From assembly GCF_023516595.1 (NCBI RefSeq), contig NZ_JAMGBG010000034.1, positions 62,001-126,000 of the forward strand: a stretch of DNA of 64,000 bases, in the 5' to 3' direction. The stretch is from Streptomyces neyagawaensis. Its GTDB lineage: Bacteria > Actinomycetota > Actinomycetes > Streptomycetales > Streptomycetaceae. Positions 42,356 through 50,440 of the stretch are shown in pieces. Positions within the stretch are counted from its first letter, which is position 1, and the number at the start of each line of letters is the position of its first letter. The notes under the pieces were generated by a model. It searched no databases. It was not told the DNA's origin and worked only from the letters and a program-made list of their open reading frames with translations. The position numbers and the translations under genes are program-made.

Positions 42356-43855
42356 TCAGGGCGAACGGTCCGTGGAGTCCTGGCTGCCCCACTCCACAAG
42401 GGGGCCGTCGAAGTGTGCCGCGTGCCGCGGGGGACGGGCGGCGGCACCGTACACATGCACGTCTTCCGCGCCGTCCAGCACGCCGCCGGACGGGTCGTCG
42501 TCTCCGGCGCGGCGCACCATGTCCCGCTCCGGCATGAAGATGTCGCGTACCACGATGACGCACAGGTACAGCGTTCCCAGCAGATGGGCCATGATCGCCA
42601 CGTGGTAGCCCTCGGGGGGCAGTCCCTTATGGGCCTCTCCGCTCGTCGTGTACGCGAGATACAGCCAGATCCCCAGGTAGTACACGACCTCGCACGCCTG
42701 CCAGATGAGGAAGTCGCGCCACCGGGGACGGGCCAGCGCGGCCAACGGCACCAGCCAGAGCACGTACTGCGGTGAGTAGACCTTGTTGGTGAGGATGAAG
42801 GCCGCCACGATCAGGAAGGCCAGCTGGGCGAAGCGCGGACGCCGTGGTGCGGTCAGCGCCAGTGCGGTGATGCCGCCGCAGATGAGGAGCATGGCGATCA
42901 TCGCGTACGCGTTCGCCGTCTCGGGGGTGATCTGGATGTTCGTCCGCTGCGAGATGACGAGGAAGGCCGAGCCGAAGTCGACGCCTCGTTCCTGGCTGAA
43001 GCGGTAGAACTTCGCCCAACCGTCGGGCGCCAGGAGCATCACGGGGAGGTTCACGGCGAGCCAGGCGCCGACCGCGCCGAGGAGTGCGGTCCCGAACTCG
43101 CGCCACTTGCCCGCTCGCCAGCACAGGACGAAAAGCGGGCCGAGCAGCAGGAACGGGTAGAACTTGGCGGCCGTGGCAAGCCCGATCAGCACACCGAATG
43201 CCAGGGGGCGCTGACGCGACCACATCAGCATCGCGGCCGCCAGCAGGGCCACGGCGAGCAGATCCCAGTTGATGGTCGCCGTCAGAGCGAACGCCGGCGC
43301 CAAGGCCACCAGAAGGCCGTCCCAGGGGCGCCGGCGATGGATGCGGGCGGAGCACACGGCGATGACCGCCGCGCAGGCCATCAGCATGCCCGCGTTGACC
43401 ATCCAGTACCACTGCTCTTGTTCCTGGATGGTGCCGCTGCCCGGGGTGAGCCACGCGGCGACCTCCATGAAGACACCGGTCAGCACCGGGTACTCGAGGT
43501 ACTCCATGTCGCCGGGGATCTTGTCGAAGTACGGCACCAGCCCGTCGGCGAAGCCGCGCCCCTGATAGAGGTGGGGGATGTCCGAGTAGCAGGCGTGGGT
43601 GTACTGGGAGCTGGCCCCGAAGAACCAGGCGCCGTCGTAGCAGGGCAGCTTCTGCACCATGCCCAGCGCGAACATGCCGATCGCGACGAGGGCGACGACC
43701 CGGACCGGGCTCCACCAAGACGTCCCGAGCAGTGCACGTCGCCCGATGGGGCCGCCGATCAGCTCACTGCCGGCCGCAGCGACCTCGTCCTCCTTGGTCG
43801 GCCGCACCGGCTCCGGCTCGTCCACGCTCATTCGCGTCGTCTCCGCACTGGGCAT
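42356..43855 (-). CDS. GT87-type polyprenyl-phosphate-mannose-dependent glycosyltransferase
   Basis: A 499-residue polytopic protein (about 11 helices) of the PimE/ArnT-like GT-C superfamily. The early loop carries acidic residues near PYFDKIPGDMEYLEYPVLTG that are typical of such enzymes, which use polyprenyl-phospho-mannose to add mannose to lipids or proteins on the outer face. The acceptor here is unknown. The ATG at 43855 or the upstream in-frame 43864 are possible starts. It sits 195 bp downstream of a PBP gene on the same strand, with two parS sites and a terminator between them. Confidence 0.8.
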   Translation of the reverse strand: MPSAETTRMSVDEPEPVRPTKEDEVAAAGSELIGGPIGRRALLGTSWWSPVRVVALVAIGMFALGMVQKLPCYDGAWFFGASSQYTHACYSDIPHLYQGRGFADGLVPYFDKIPGDMEYLEYPVLTGVFMEVAAWLTPGSGTIQEQEQWYWMVNAGMLMACAAVIAVCSARIHRRRPWDGLLVALAPAFALTATINWDLLAVALLAAAMLMWSRQRPLAFGVLIGLATAAKFYPFLLLGPLFVLCWRAGKWREFGTALLGAVGAWLAVNLPVMLLAPDGWAKFYRFSQERGVDFGSAFLVISQRTNIQITPETANAYAMIAMLLICGGITALALTAPRRPRFAQLAFLIVAAFILTNKVYSPQYVLWLVPLAALARPRWRDFLIWQACEVVYYLGIWLYLAYTTSGEAHKGLPPEGYHVAIMAHLLGTLYLCVIVVRDIFMPERDMVRRAGDDDPSGGVLDGAEDVHVYGAAARPPRHAAHFDGPLVEWGSQDSTDRSP

Positions 43856-43927
43856 GCCGCACATCCTGCCGTACGTGCCAGGGACTACGTCGAGGACCGC
43901 CGCATCCAGCTGTCCGGGATGGTCTGT

Positions 43928-43941
43928 GTTTCACGTGAAAC
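43928..43941. other. parS site (exact)
   Basis: An exact GTTTCACGTGAAAC lies 73 bp upstream of the GT87 gene, in the PBP-GT87 gap. Confidence 0.9.
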
Positions 43942-43981
43942 AGCCTCTTGAGCGCTCGCTCTCGTGCCCCGCACATGAGAA

Positions 43982-44012
43982 GGGCCGCCGCACCTCAGCG
44001 GTGCGGCGGCCC
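43982..44012 (-). terminator. Hairpin terminator of the PBP gene
   Basis: A perfect 13-bp stem (GGGCCGCCGCACC and its complement) with a 5-nt loop lies 38 bp after the PBP stop. The parS at 44015-44028 lies between the stop and this hairpin. Confidence 0.8.
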
Positions 44013-44014
44013 TT

Positions 44015-44028
44015 GTTTCACGTGAAAC
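44015..44028. other. parS site (exact)
   Basis: An exact copy lies between the PBP stop codon and its terminator, so it is transcribed with the PBP mRNA. It starts 87 bp from the parS at 43928. Confidence 0.9.
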
Positions 44029-44049
44029 ACCCTCTACCGGGACGAAGAG

Positions 44050-46713
44050 CTATCCGGCGGGTCCTCCGAAGAGCCCCCCGTTCTGATTGCCTCTTGTGTT
44101 GTCCTCCGGTTCACTCGGGGTTGGTGTCACCCCGCCGTCCGTTCCACCGGTGTCCGTGCCCCCTGTGTCCGTACCGCCGGTGTCCTGACAGGTCGGGTCG
44201 AACGGGTTCTTGCAGGGCTTGTCGCTGGGCGTCGGCGACGGAACGACGGGCTCGCTCTGGGACGGCGACGGCGACGGCTCCGGGCTCTCCTCCGGGCTCT
44301 CTTCCACCGAGGGAGTCGGCGTCGGGTCCGGGTCGTCGTTGACGATCACACCGATGGGCTGCGGCTCCGGGAACGCCTTCGGAGGCACGTTCTTGAGCGC
44401 GTCCTCCATGTAGTCGTGCCAGATCTCCGCCGGGAACGAGGCACCATGGATCGTCTTCTGACCACCCGTGCCGTACATCTCCAAGAACGTGCGGTTCTTG
44501 TTGGATTCGTCGTCGTCCATGCGGTACATGCTGATCGCCGTCGACAACTGCGGGGTGTACCCGACGAACCAGGCCGACTTGTTGCCGTCGGTGGTACCGG
44601 TCTTGCCGGCCACCTCGCGGCCGGCCAGCTGGGCCGAGGTACCGGTTCCCTTGTCGACGACGGTCTTGAGGACGTCCGTGACGTTGTCTGCGACGTCCGC
44701 GGTGAAGGCCTCCTTGGGGGAGGCAATTTCTTCGTGGTCGAACTTCGTCAGGCCCTCGTACTCGACCTTGCTCACGGAGAACGGGTCGTTCTGCTTGCCG
44801 CTGGCGGCGAAGGTCGCGTACGAGCCCGCCATACGGATGGCGCTGGGGTCGGAGATACCGATCGAGAACGAGGGGAAACTGGTGCCCGTGAGGCTGTCCT
44901 TCTTGAGGCCCGCCTCGATGGCCGCTTCCTTCACCCGGTTGAGACCGACGTCCATACCCAGCTGGACGAAGGCAGAGTTCGCCGACACCCGCATCGCCTC
45001 ACGCAGGTCGATCTGGTACTTCGGCGGGCTACCGTACGACTCGTCGCCGTCGTTGGCCTGGAGCCACTCCTTGCCCTCTTCGTTGGTCCAGACGGTGCCG
45101 TCGTAGTCCCTGATCTTGAGGTTGTTCTTGCCGCTGTAGAGGCTCTTCGGCGAGACGATGGTGCGTTCGTCCTGTGCCTGCTCCGGATCCAGATCGGCGT
45201 CGCGCTTGCCCCACGTCATGGCTGCCGCCAGGACGAAGGGTTTGAACGTCGAACCGACCTGCGCGCCGGTCACGTCGGCGTTGTTGGTGAAGTGCTTGGT
45301 GGCGTCCTCACCGCCGTAGATCGCCTCGATGGCACCCGACTTCGGATTCACCGACGCCCCGCCGAACTGCACATGGGTGTCCGTCTCCGGCCGCAGCTTG
45401 GGCTTGATGTGCTCCTTGCGCACCTTCTTCACGGCCGCCTCGAGTTCCTTGACCTTGTTCTTGTCGAAGGTCGTGTGGATCTCGTAGCCGCCCCGCTCGA
45501 GGGCCTTCGGCGTGATGTCGGTGTTGTTGAGGATGTAGCCCTTGGCCGTGTCGACGAGGTAGCCGATCTGCCCGCCCAGCTGGGCGTTGGACCTTGGCCG
45601 CTCGATCTCGGGGAAGTCCTTGTACTTGGCCCGCGTGCCCGGCGAGAGGCGCTTGTCCTTGACCATCTCATCGAGGATCCATCCCCAGCGCTCCGTGGCC
45701 CGCTTGGTGTTCGCCTCGGGCGTGGCTGCTGGGTCGATCGAGGTTGCTCCGGCCGGGTCGTAGTACGTCGCACCCTTGAGGACGGCGGCGAGGAAGGCGC
45801 ACTGGCTCGGGTTGAGCTTCTCGGCGTCCTCGCCGAAGTACGTGCGGGCGGCCGCCTGAAGGCCGTAGGCGCCACGGCCGAAGTAGGCCGTGTTCAGGTA
45901 GCCGCGCATGATGTCTTCCTTCTCGACGGAGGCGCCCACCTTCACCGAGATGAAGAGTTCCTTCACCTTCCGGGAGAGGGTCTGCGACTGGTCGTCGAGC
46001 ATGGCGTTCTTGACATACTGCTGGGTGATGGTCGATCCACCCTGCGTCTGGCCGCCCTTGGCCATGTTGACGACGGCGCGGGCGATACCCATGGGGTCGA
46101 CGCCGCTGTCCGTCTCGAACGTCTTGTTCTCGGCCGACATGACCGCGTAGCGCATCGCCTTGGGGATCTTCTCGTAGGCGATGATCTGGCGGTTGACCTC
46201 ACCACCCGTCGCGACCATCTGCGTGCCGTCGGACCAGTAATAGACGTTGTTCTGCGCCGTCGCGGCCTCGGCCGGGTTGGGCACCGCGACGACGGCGTAC
46301 CCGATACCGGCGGCCGCCACGAGGCATCCGAAGAACCCGATGAAGAGCGCCGTCACCTGGCGCCAGGACGGCACCCATCGCATGGCCCCGTACTTGCCGG
46401 CGCGCGGATAGTCGATGAAGCGCTTCTTGCCGGGAGGAGCGGGCCGTCCCCGGCCCCGACCCGGTCCGCGTCCGGCGGGCTCGGCCGCTCTCCGGCGGCT
46501 GCCACCGGTACCGGTACTTCTCTGCGCTGCCCGGCGGGCCGCTGCGCGTCCCTCGTAAAGGGAGTCATCACCTCCCGCCCCATAGGTCTCGGAAAGTGAC
46601 CCATTGGTGCCCCGCGGTGCAGCGCGGCGGCCGGAGGGCGCCGATTGGCCGCGCCTGGCCGCGGCACGTCCGCCTCCCTGCGGCTGCGGCGGTTTGCGAC
46701 GGTGCTCGCTCAT
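44050..46713 (-). CDS. Class A penicillin-binding protein (glycosyltransferase-transpeptidase)
   Basis: An 887-residue protein. A basic, disordered cytoplasmic tail of about 115 residues precedes one membrane helix (LFIGFFGCLVAAAGIGYAVV). The GT51 domain shows AENKTFETDSGVDPMG and GGSTITQQYVKN, and the transpeptidase has STFK (near GAQVGSTFKPFVL), SANSAF and KTGTT. A Pro/Ser/Thr tail with DTGGT repeats follows. It polymerises lipid II and cross-links peptides outside the membrane. The ATG at 46713 has GAGGAG about 10 nt upstream. It is divergent from the padR gene. Confidence 0.95.
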   Translation of the reverse strand: MSEHRRKPPQPQGGGRAAARRGQSAPSGRRAAPRGTNGSLSETYGAGGDDSLYEGRAAARRAAQRSTGTGGSRRRAAEPAGRGPGRGRGRPAPPGKKRFIDYPRAGKYGAMRWVPSWRQVTALFIGFFGCLVAAAGIGYAVVAVPNPAEAATAQNNVYYWSDGTQMVATGGEVNRQIIAYEKIPKAMRYAVMSAENKTFETDSGVDPMGIARAVVNMAKGGQTQGGSTITQQYVKNAMLDDQSQTLSRKVKELFISVKVGASVEKEDIMRGYLNTAYFGRGAYGLQAAARTYFGEDAEKLNPSQCAFLAAVLKGATYYDPAGATSIDPAATPEANTKRATERWGWILDEMVKDKRLSPGTRAKYKDFPEIERPRSNAQLGGQIGYLVDTAKGYILNNTDITPKALERGGYEIHTTFDKNKVKELEAAVKKVRKEHIKPKLRPETDTHVQFGGASVNPKSGAIEAIYGGEDATKHFTNNADVTGAQVGSTFKPFVLAAAMTWGKRDADLDPEQAQDERTIVSPKSLYSGKNNLKIRDYDGTVWTNEEGKEWLQANDGDESYGSPPKYQIDLREAMRVSANSAFVQLGMDVGLNRVKEAAIEAGLKKDSLTGTSFPSFSIGISDPSAIRMAGSYATFAASGKQNDPFSVSKVEYEGLTKFDHEEIASPKEAFTADVADNVTDVLKTVVDKGTGTSAQLAGREVAGKTGTTDGNKSAWFVGYTPQLSTAISMYRMDDDESNKNRTFLEMYGTGGQKTIHGASFPAEIWHDYMEDALKNVPPKAFPEPQPIGVIVNDDPDPTPTPSVEESPEESPEPSPSPSQSEPVVPSPTPSDKPCKNPFDPTCQDTGGTDTGGTDTGGTDGGVTPTPSEPEDNTRGNQNGGLFGGPAG

Positions 46714-47086
46714 CGAACGACTACTCCTCGGGCAGGCGCACCCGTGCGCGCCTGGAAACGGCGGCTGGTTTCCGGTCCCCCCGAAGTACGGATGCGGTCG
46801 TGTTGGCATTCATCCGTACCGCACCCAGGACCACGACGTGCTCTAACGTCACTCGCTTCCCGGTGGTGTGCATGCCGCACAGACTACGCACCGTCAAAAC
46901 CTACTGAGCACCGAACTTCACCCCAAATCCGGCAACTTGCTTCGTACCAATCAGTGATGTGACCCCGTTCACCGTGCCCCCACTTGTCGCATACGTAGGG
47001 GCGTTCTATCGTCGTGATGTATCGAGTCGATACATCAGCTCGACATAGTGGGTGTCGGGACGGCCAGCAGGAGAGGGGAGGCGACG
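46714..47086. other. Divergent intergenic region, PBP / PadR
   Basis: This 373-bp gap between divergent genes is relatively AT-rich from 46,830 to 47,040. It holds the perfect dyad at 47016-47036 close to the padR start. I find no gene or other recognised element in it. Confidence 0.6.
47016..47036. promoter_or_regulatory. Perfect 21-bp palindrome, likely PadR operator
   Basis: GATGTATCGA-G-TCGATACATC is a perfect dyad with 10-bp arms, beginning 71 bp upstream of the padR ATG. It contains ATGT...ACAT, the usual PadR half-site pair, so self-repression is likely. Confidence 0.75.
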
Positions 47087-47764
47087 ATGAGCCGGCGCTC
47101 CGGGATCCTCGAGTTCGCCGTACTCGGCCTGCTGCGCGAAGCCCCCATGCACGGCTATGAGCTGCGCAAACGACTCAACACCTCACTGGGTGTGTTCCGC
47201 GCCTTCAGCTACGGGACGCTCTACCCCTGCCTCAAGACGCTGGTCGCGAGCGGCTGGTTGATCGAGGAGTCGGGGGGTGCTCAGGACGACGCTCCCGCCG
47301 CCCTCACGGGCCGCCGCGCCAAGATCGTCTACAGGTTGACGGCGGAAGGCAAGGAGCACTTCGAGGAACTGCTCTCGCAGACGGGTCCAGACGCATACGA
47401 GGACGAGCACTTCGCCGCTCGCTTCGCGTTCTTCGGACAGACCTCCCGCGATGTGCGCATGCGCGTCCTGGAGGGCCGACGCAGCCGTTTGGAGGAACGG
47501 CTGGAGAAAATGCGTGCCTCCTTGGCACGCACGCGCGAGCGCCTCGACGACTACACCCTTGAGCTCCAGCGCCACGGGATGGAGTCCGTGGAGCGCGAGG
47601 TGCGCTGGCTGAACGAGCTCATCGAAAGCGAGCGGGCGGGCCGTGATCTGAAGGGTCCCGCCCATGGAGAGCCCGCTCGCGACACCACAGAGGGAGCGCC
47701 GGGCGCCCTGCCCCGGCCCGGGGACACCCCCGGTCCGGATGCGCCCGGCGACACCGCCACGTGA
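47087..47764 (+). CDS. PadR-family transcriptional regulator
   Basis: A 225-residue PadR regulator. The N-terminal winged helix is ILEFAVLGLLREAPMHGYELRKRL and continues through FSYGTLYPCLKTLVASGWL. A coiled-coil dimerisation region (about residues 115-185) follows, and the Pro/Gly-rich tail looks disordered. GGGGAGG precedes the ATG. A perfect palindrome upstream is its likely own operator. The inositol-1-phosphate synthase gene follows after 44 bp with a hairpin between. Confidence 0.9.
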   Translation: MSRRSGILEFAVLGLLREAPMHGYELRKRLNTSLGVFRAFSYGTLYPCLKTLVASGWLIEESGGAQDDAPAALTGRRAKIVYRLTAEGKEHFEELLSQTGPDAYEDEHFAARFAFFGQTSRDVRMRVLEGRRSRLEERLEKMRASLARTRERLDDYTLELQRHGMESVEREVRWLNELIESERAGRDLKGPAHGEPARDTTEGAPGALPRPGDTPGPDAPGDTAT

Positions 47765-47784
47765 GGTCCCTGCCAGGACCTCAC
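47761..47784 (+). promoter_or_regulatory. Hairpin between padR and ino1
   Basis: A perfect 9-bp stem (GTGAGGTCC/GGACCTCAC, 6-nt loop) overlaps the padR stop codon and ends 24 bp before the ino1 start. It may act as a terminator, attenuator or mRNA-end hairpin; no U-run follows. Confidence 0.5.
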
Positions 47785-47808
47785 TCGTACACACAGGGAG
47801 CAACCGGA

Positions 47809-48891
47809 ATGGGTTCGGTTCGCGTAGCCATCGTCGGCGTGGGCAACTGCGCCGCGTCGCTGGTGCAGGGAGTCGAGTACTACAAGGACGCCGACCCGGC
47901 GTCCAAGGTCCCCGGCCTCATGCACGTGCAGTTCGGTGACTACCACGTCCGAGACGTGGAGTTCGTCGCGGCCTTCGACGTCGACGCGAAGAAGGTCGGC
48001 CTCGACCTCGCGGACGCCATCGGCGCCTCCGAGAACAACACCATCAAGATCTGCGACGTGCCGAGCACCGGCGTCACCGTCCAGCGCGGCCACACCCTCG
48101 ACGGTCTCGGCAAGTACTACCGCGAGACCATCGAGGAGTCCGCCGAGGCCCCGGTCGACATCGTCCAGGTCCTCAAGGACAAGCAGGTCGACGTCCTCGT
48201 CTGCTACCTGCCCGTCGGCTCCGAGGACGCGGCGAAGTTCTACGCCCAGTGCGCCATCGACGCCAAGGTCGCTTTCGTCAACGCCCTGCCGGTCTTCATC
48301 GCCGGCACCAAGGAGTGGGCGGACAAGTTCACCGAGGCGGGCGTCCCGATCGTCGGTGACGACATCAAGTCGCAGGTCGGTGCCACCATCACGCACCGCG
48401 TCATGGCGAAGCTGTTCGAGGACCGGGGCGTCGTCCTGGACCGCACCATGCAGCTGAACGTCGGCGGCAACATGGACTTCAAGAACATGCTCGAGCGCGA
48501 CCGCCTCGAGTCCAAGAAGATCTCCAAGACCCAGGCCGTCACCTCCCAGATCCCCGACCGGGAGCTCGGCGAGAAGAACGTCCACATCGGCCCGTCCGAC
48601 TACGTGGCCTGGCTCGACGACCGCAAGTGGGCCTACGTCCGTCTCGAGGGCCGTGCCTTCGGTGACGTCCCGCTGAACCTGGAGTACAAGCTCGAGGTCT
48701 GGGACTCCCCGAACTCCGCCGGCGTCATCATCGACGCCCTGCGCGCCGCGAAGATCGCCAAGGACCGCGGTATCGGCGGCCCGATCCTGTCGGCGTCGTC
48801 GTACTTCATGAAGTCGCCGCCGGTGCAGTACTTCGACGACGAGGCGCGGGAGAACGTCGAGAAGTTCATCAAGGGCGAGGTCGAGCGCTGA
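47809..48891 (+). CDS. ino1: Inositol-3-phosphate (1L-myo-inositol-1-phosphate) synthase
   Basis: A 360-residue NAD-dependent enzyme that converts glucose 6-phosphate to myo-inositol 1-phosphate, the first step toward phosphatidylinositol and mycothiol. It shows the Rossmann GVGNCAASLVQG, the VGDDIKSQVGATITHR segment and GGNMDFKNM. The ATG at 47809 follows GGGAGC. The preceding PadR protein probably controls it, as they are adjacent and co-oriented. A strong terminator follows. Confidence 0.95.
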   Translation: MGSVRVAIVGVGNCAASLVQGVEYYKDADPASKVPGLMHVQFGDYHVRDVEFVAAFDVDAKKVGLDLADAIGASENNTIKICDVPSTGVTVQRGHTLDGLGKYYRETIEESAEAPVDIVQVLKDKQVDVLVCYLPVGSEDAAKFYAQCAIDAKVAFVNALPVFIAGTKEWADKFTEAGVPIVGDDIKSQVGATITHRVMAKLFEDRGVVLDRTMQLNVGGNMDFKNMLERDRLESKKISKTQAVTSQIPDRELGEKNVHIGPSDYVAWLDDRKWAYVRLEGRAFGDVPLNLEYKLEVWDSPNSAGVIIDALRAAKIAKDRGIGGPILSASSYFMKSPPVQYFDDEARENVEKFIKGEVER

Positions 48892-48939
48892 CGGAACGAG
48901 GCGCGACGCGCTAAGTCCACTCGCTCTTCGGGTCGTTGA

Positions 48940-48968
48940 GGGTCCCCGGGTCGTACACCCGGGGACCC
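48940..48968 (+). terminator. Hairpin terminator of ino1
   Basis: A perfect 12-bp stem (GGGTCCCCGGGT/ACCCGGGGACCC) with a 5-nt loop lies 48 bp after the ino1 stop codon and 24 bp before the MFS start. Confidence 0.8.
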
Positions 48969-48992
48969 TCCCCGTATGTGAGGCTGTGCCCC

Positions 48993-50309
48993 ATGGCTGT
49001 CGTACGAGACCTGCGGGTGCTCCTGCGCTTCCGGGACTTCCGGCGTCTGCTCGCCGTACGACTGCTCTCCCAGGGAGCGGACGGGGTCTACCAGGTCGCG
49101 CTCGCCACCTACGTCGTCTTCTCCCCGGAGAAGCAGACGTCGGCCGCGGCGATCGCCTCGGCCATGGCCGTCCTGCTCCTCCCCTACTCCCTCGTCGGGC
49201 CCTTCGCCGGTGTCCTGCTGGACCGCTGGCGGCGCCGTCAGGTGCTGCTCCACGGCAATCTGCTCCGCGCACTGCTCGCGTCGGTGACGGCCGTCCTGAT
49301 CCTGATCCACGTCCCGGACTGGCTCTTCTACGTCTCCGCGCTCTGCGTCACGGCGGTCAACCGCTTCGTGCTGGCCGGACTCTCCGCCTCACTGCCCCGT
49401 GTGGTCGACGCCGACCGCCTGGTGGTCGCCAACTCCCTCTCTCCCACCGCCGGCACGCTCGCCGCTACAGCGGGCGGTGGACTCGCCTTCGTCGTGCGGC
49501 TGCTGGGCTCGGACTCGGATGCCGTGGTGGTCCTCCTCGGCTCGGCGCTGTATCTGTGCGCGGCCCTCGCCTCGCTGCGCCTCGCCCGGGATCTCCTCGG
49601 CCCGGACCCCGCGTGGGTGCAGACGCGGTTGGGTGTCGCGATCGCCGGCACGGCACGGGGACTGGTGGCGGGCGTACGACATCTCGTCGCGCCGGGGCGA
49701 CGGGCGGCGGCGTGGGCGCTCGCGTCGATGACGATGATGCGGTTCTGCTACGGCGCCCTCACGGTCATGGTGCTGATGCTGTGCCGGTACGCCTGGTCGT
49801 CATCGCCCTCAGGAGCGGCTGACTCGGAGGAGGGGCTCGCCCTGCTCGGACTCGCCGTGGGGATCTCGGGGGCCGGGTTCTTCACTGCGGCCGTGCTGAC
49901 GCCCTGGGCGGCCGGACGTCTGGGGCCGGCCCTCTGGATCGTGACGTGCGCCGCGACCGCCGCCGTACTGGAACCCGCTCTCGGCCTGCCCTTCACGGAG
50001 CGCCCCATGCTGGTCGCCGCGTTCGTCCTGGGGCTCGTCACTCAGGGAGCGAAGATCTCGACGGACACGATTGTGCAGTCAGCCGTCGACGACGGCTACC
50101 GCGGCCGTGTCTTCTCGCTCTACGACGTTCTCTTCAACGTGGCGTTCGTCGGCGCCGCGGCCGTGGCCTCGCTGATGCTCCCTCCCGACGGCCGCTCCGT
50201 CGCCCTGGTGCTCACGGTGGCGGTGATCTATGGAGCCGTCGCCCTGGGCATGGCGCGCTTCGGGATGGCGAAGCAGTCGCACCAGAACGGTCCGCGCACG
50301 CTGACCTGA
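48993..50309 (+). CDS. MFS transporter
   Basis: A 438-residue transporter of the 10-12-helix type, beginning MAVVRDLRVLLRFRDFRRLL. The loop DRWRRRQVLLHGNL after helix 2 is a motif-A variant of drug/macrolide exporters. The substrate is unknown. The ATG at 48993 is chosen. It converges on pcnA across a gap holding two parS sites. Confidence 0.8.
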   Translation: MAVVRDLRVLLRFRDFRRLLAVRLLSQGADGVYQVALATYVVFSPEKQTSAAAIASAMAVLLLPYSLVGPFAGVLLDRWRRRQVLLHGNLLRALLASVTAVLILIHVPDWLFYVSALCVTAVNRFVLAGLSASLPRVVDADRLVVANSLSPTAGTLAATAGGGLAFVVRLLGSDSDAVVVLLGSALYLCAALASLRLARDLLGPDPAWVQTRLGVAIAGTARGLVAGVRHLVAPGRRAAAWALASMTMMRFCYGALTVMVLMLCRYAWSSSPSGAADSEEGLALLGLAVGISGAGFFTAAVLTPWAAGRLGPALWIVTCAATAAVLEPALGLPFTERPMLVAAFVLGLVTQGAKISTDTIVQSAVDDGYRGRVFSLYDVLFNVAFVGAAAVASLMLPPDGRSVALVLTVAVIYGAVALGMARFGMAKQSHQNGPRTLT

Positions 50310-50316
50310 GCCCGGT

Positions 50317-50330
50317 GTTTCACGTGAAAC
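50317..50330. other. parS site (exact)
   Basis: An exact copy begins 7 bp after the MFS stop codon, in the gap between converging genes. Confidence 0.9.
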
Positions 50331-50384
50331 ATCACTCCGGTCAGCGGAGTGGCAGCCGGCGACCTCGCCCCCGGCACAACGGTG

Positions 50385-50416
50385 CGGCGCGATGTTTCAC
50401 GTGAAACATCGCGCCG
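50385..50416. other. parS site (exact, 50394-50407) inside a 32-bp perfect palindrome
   Basis: Around the exact 14-mer the dyad extends nine bases on each side (CGGCGCGAT/ATCGCGCCG), making a 32-bp perfect palindrome. In RNA it gives a 14-bp stem with loop ACGU, in the gap between converging MFS and pcnA genes. It could therefore also terminate transcription from both sides. Confidence 0.9.
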
Positions 50417-50440
50417 TAGCTGAGGCAGGCCCCCGGAAAC

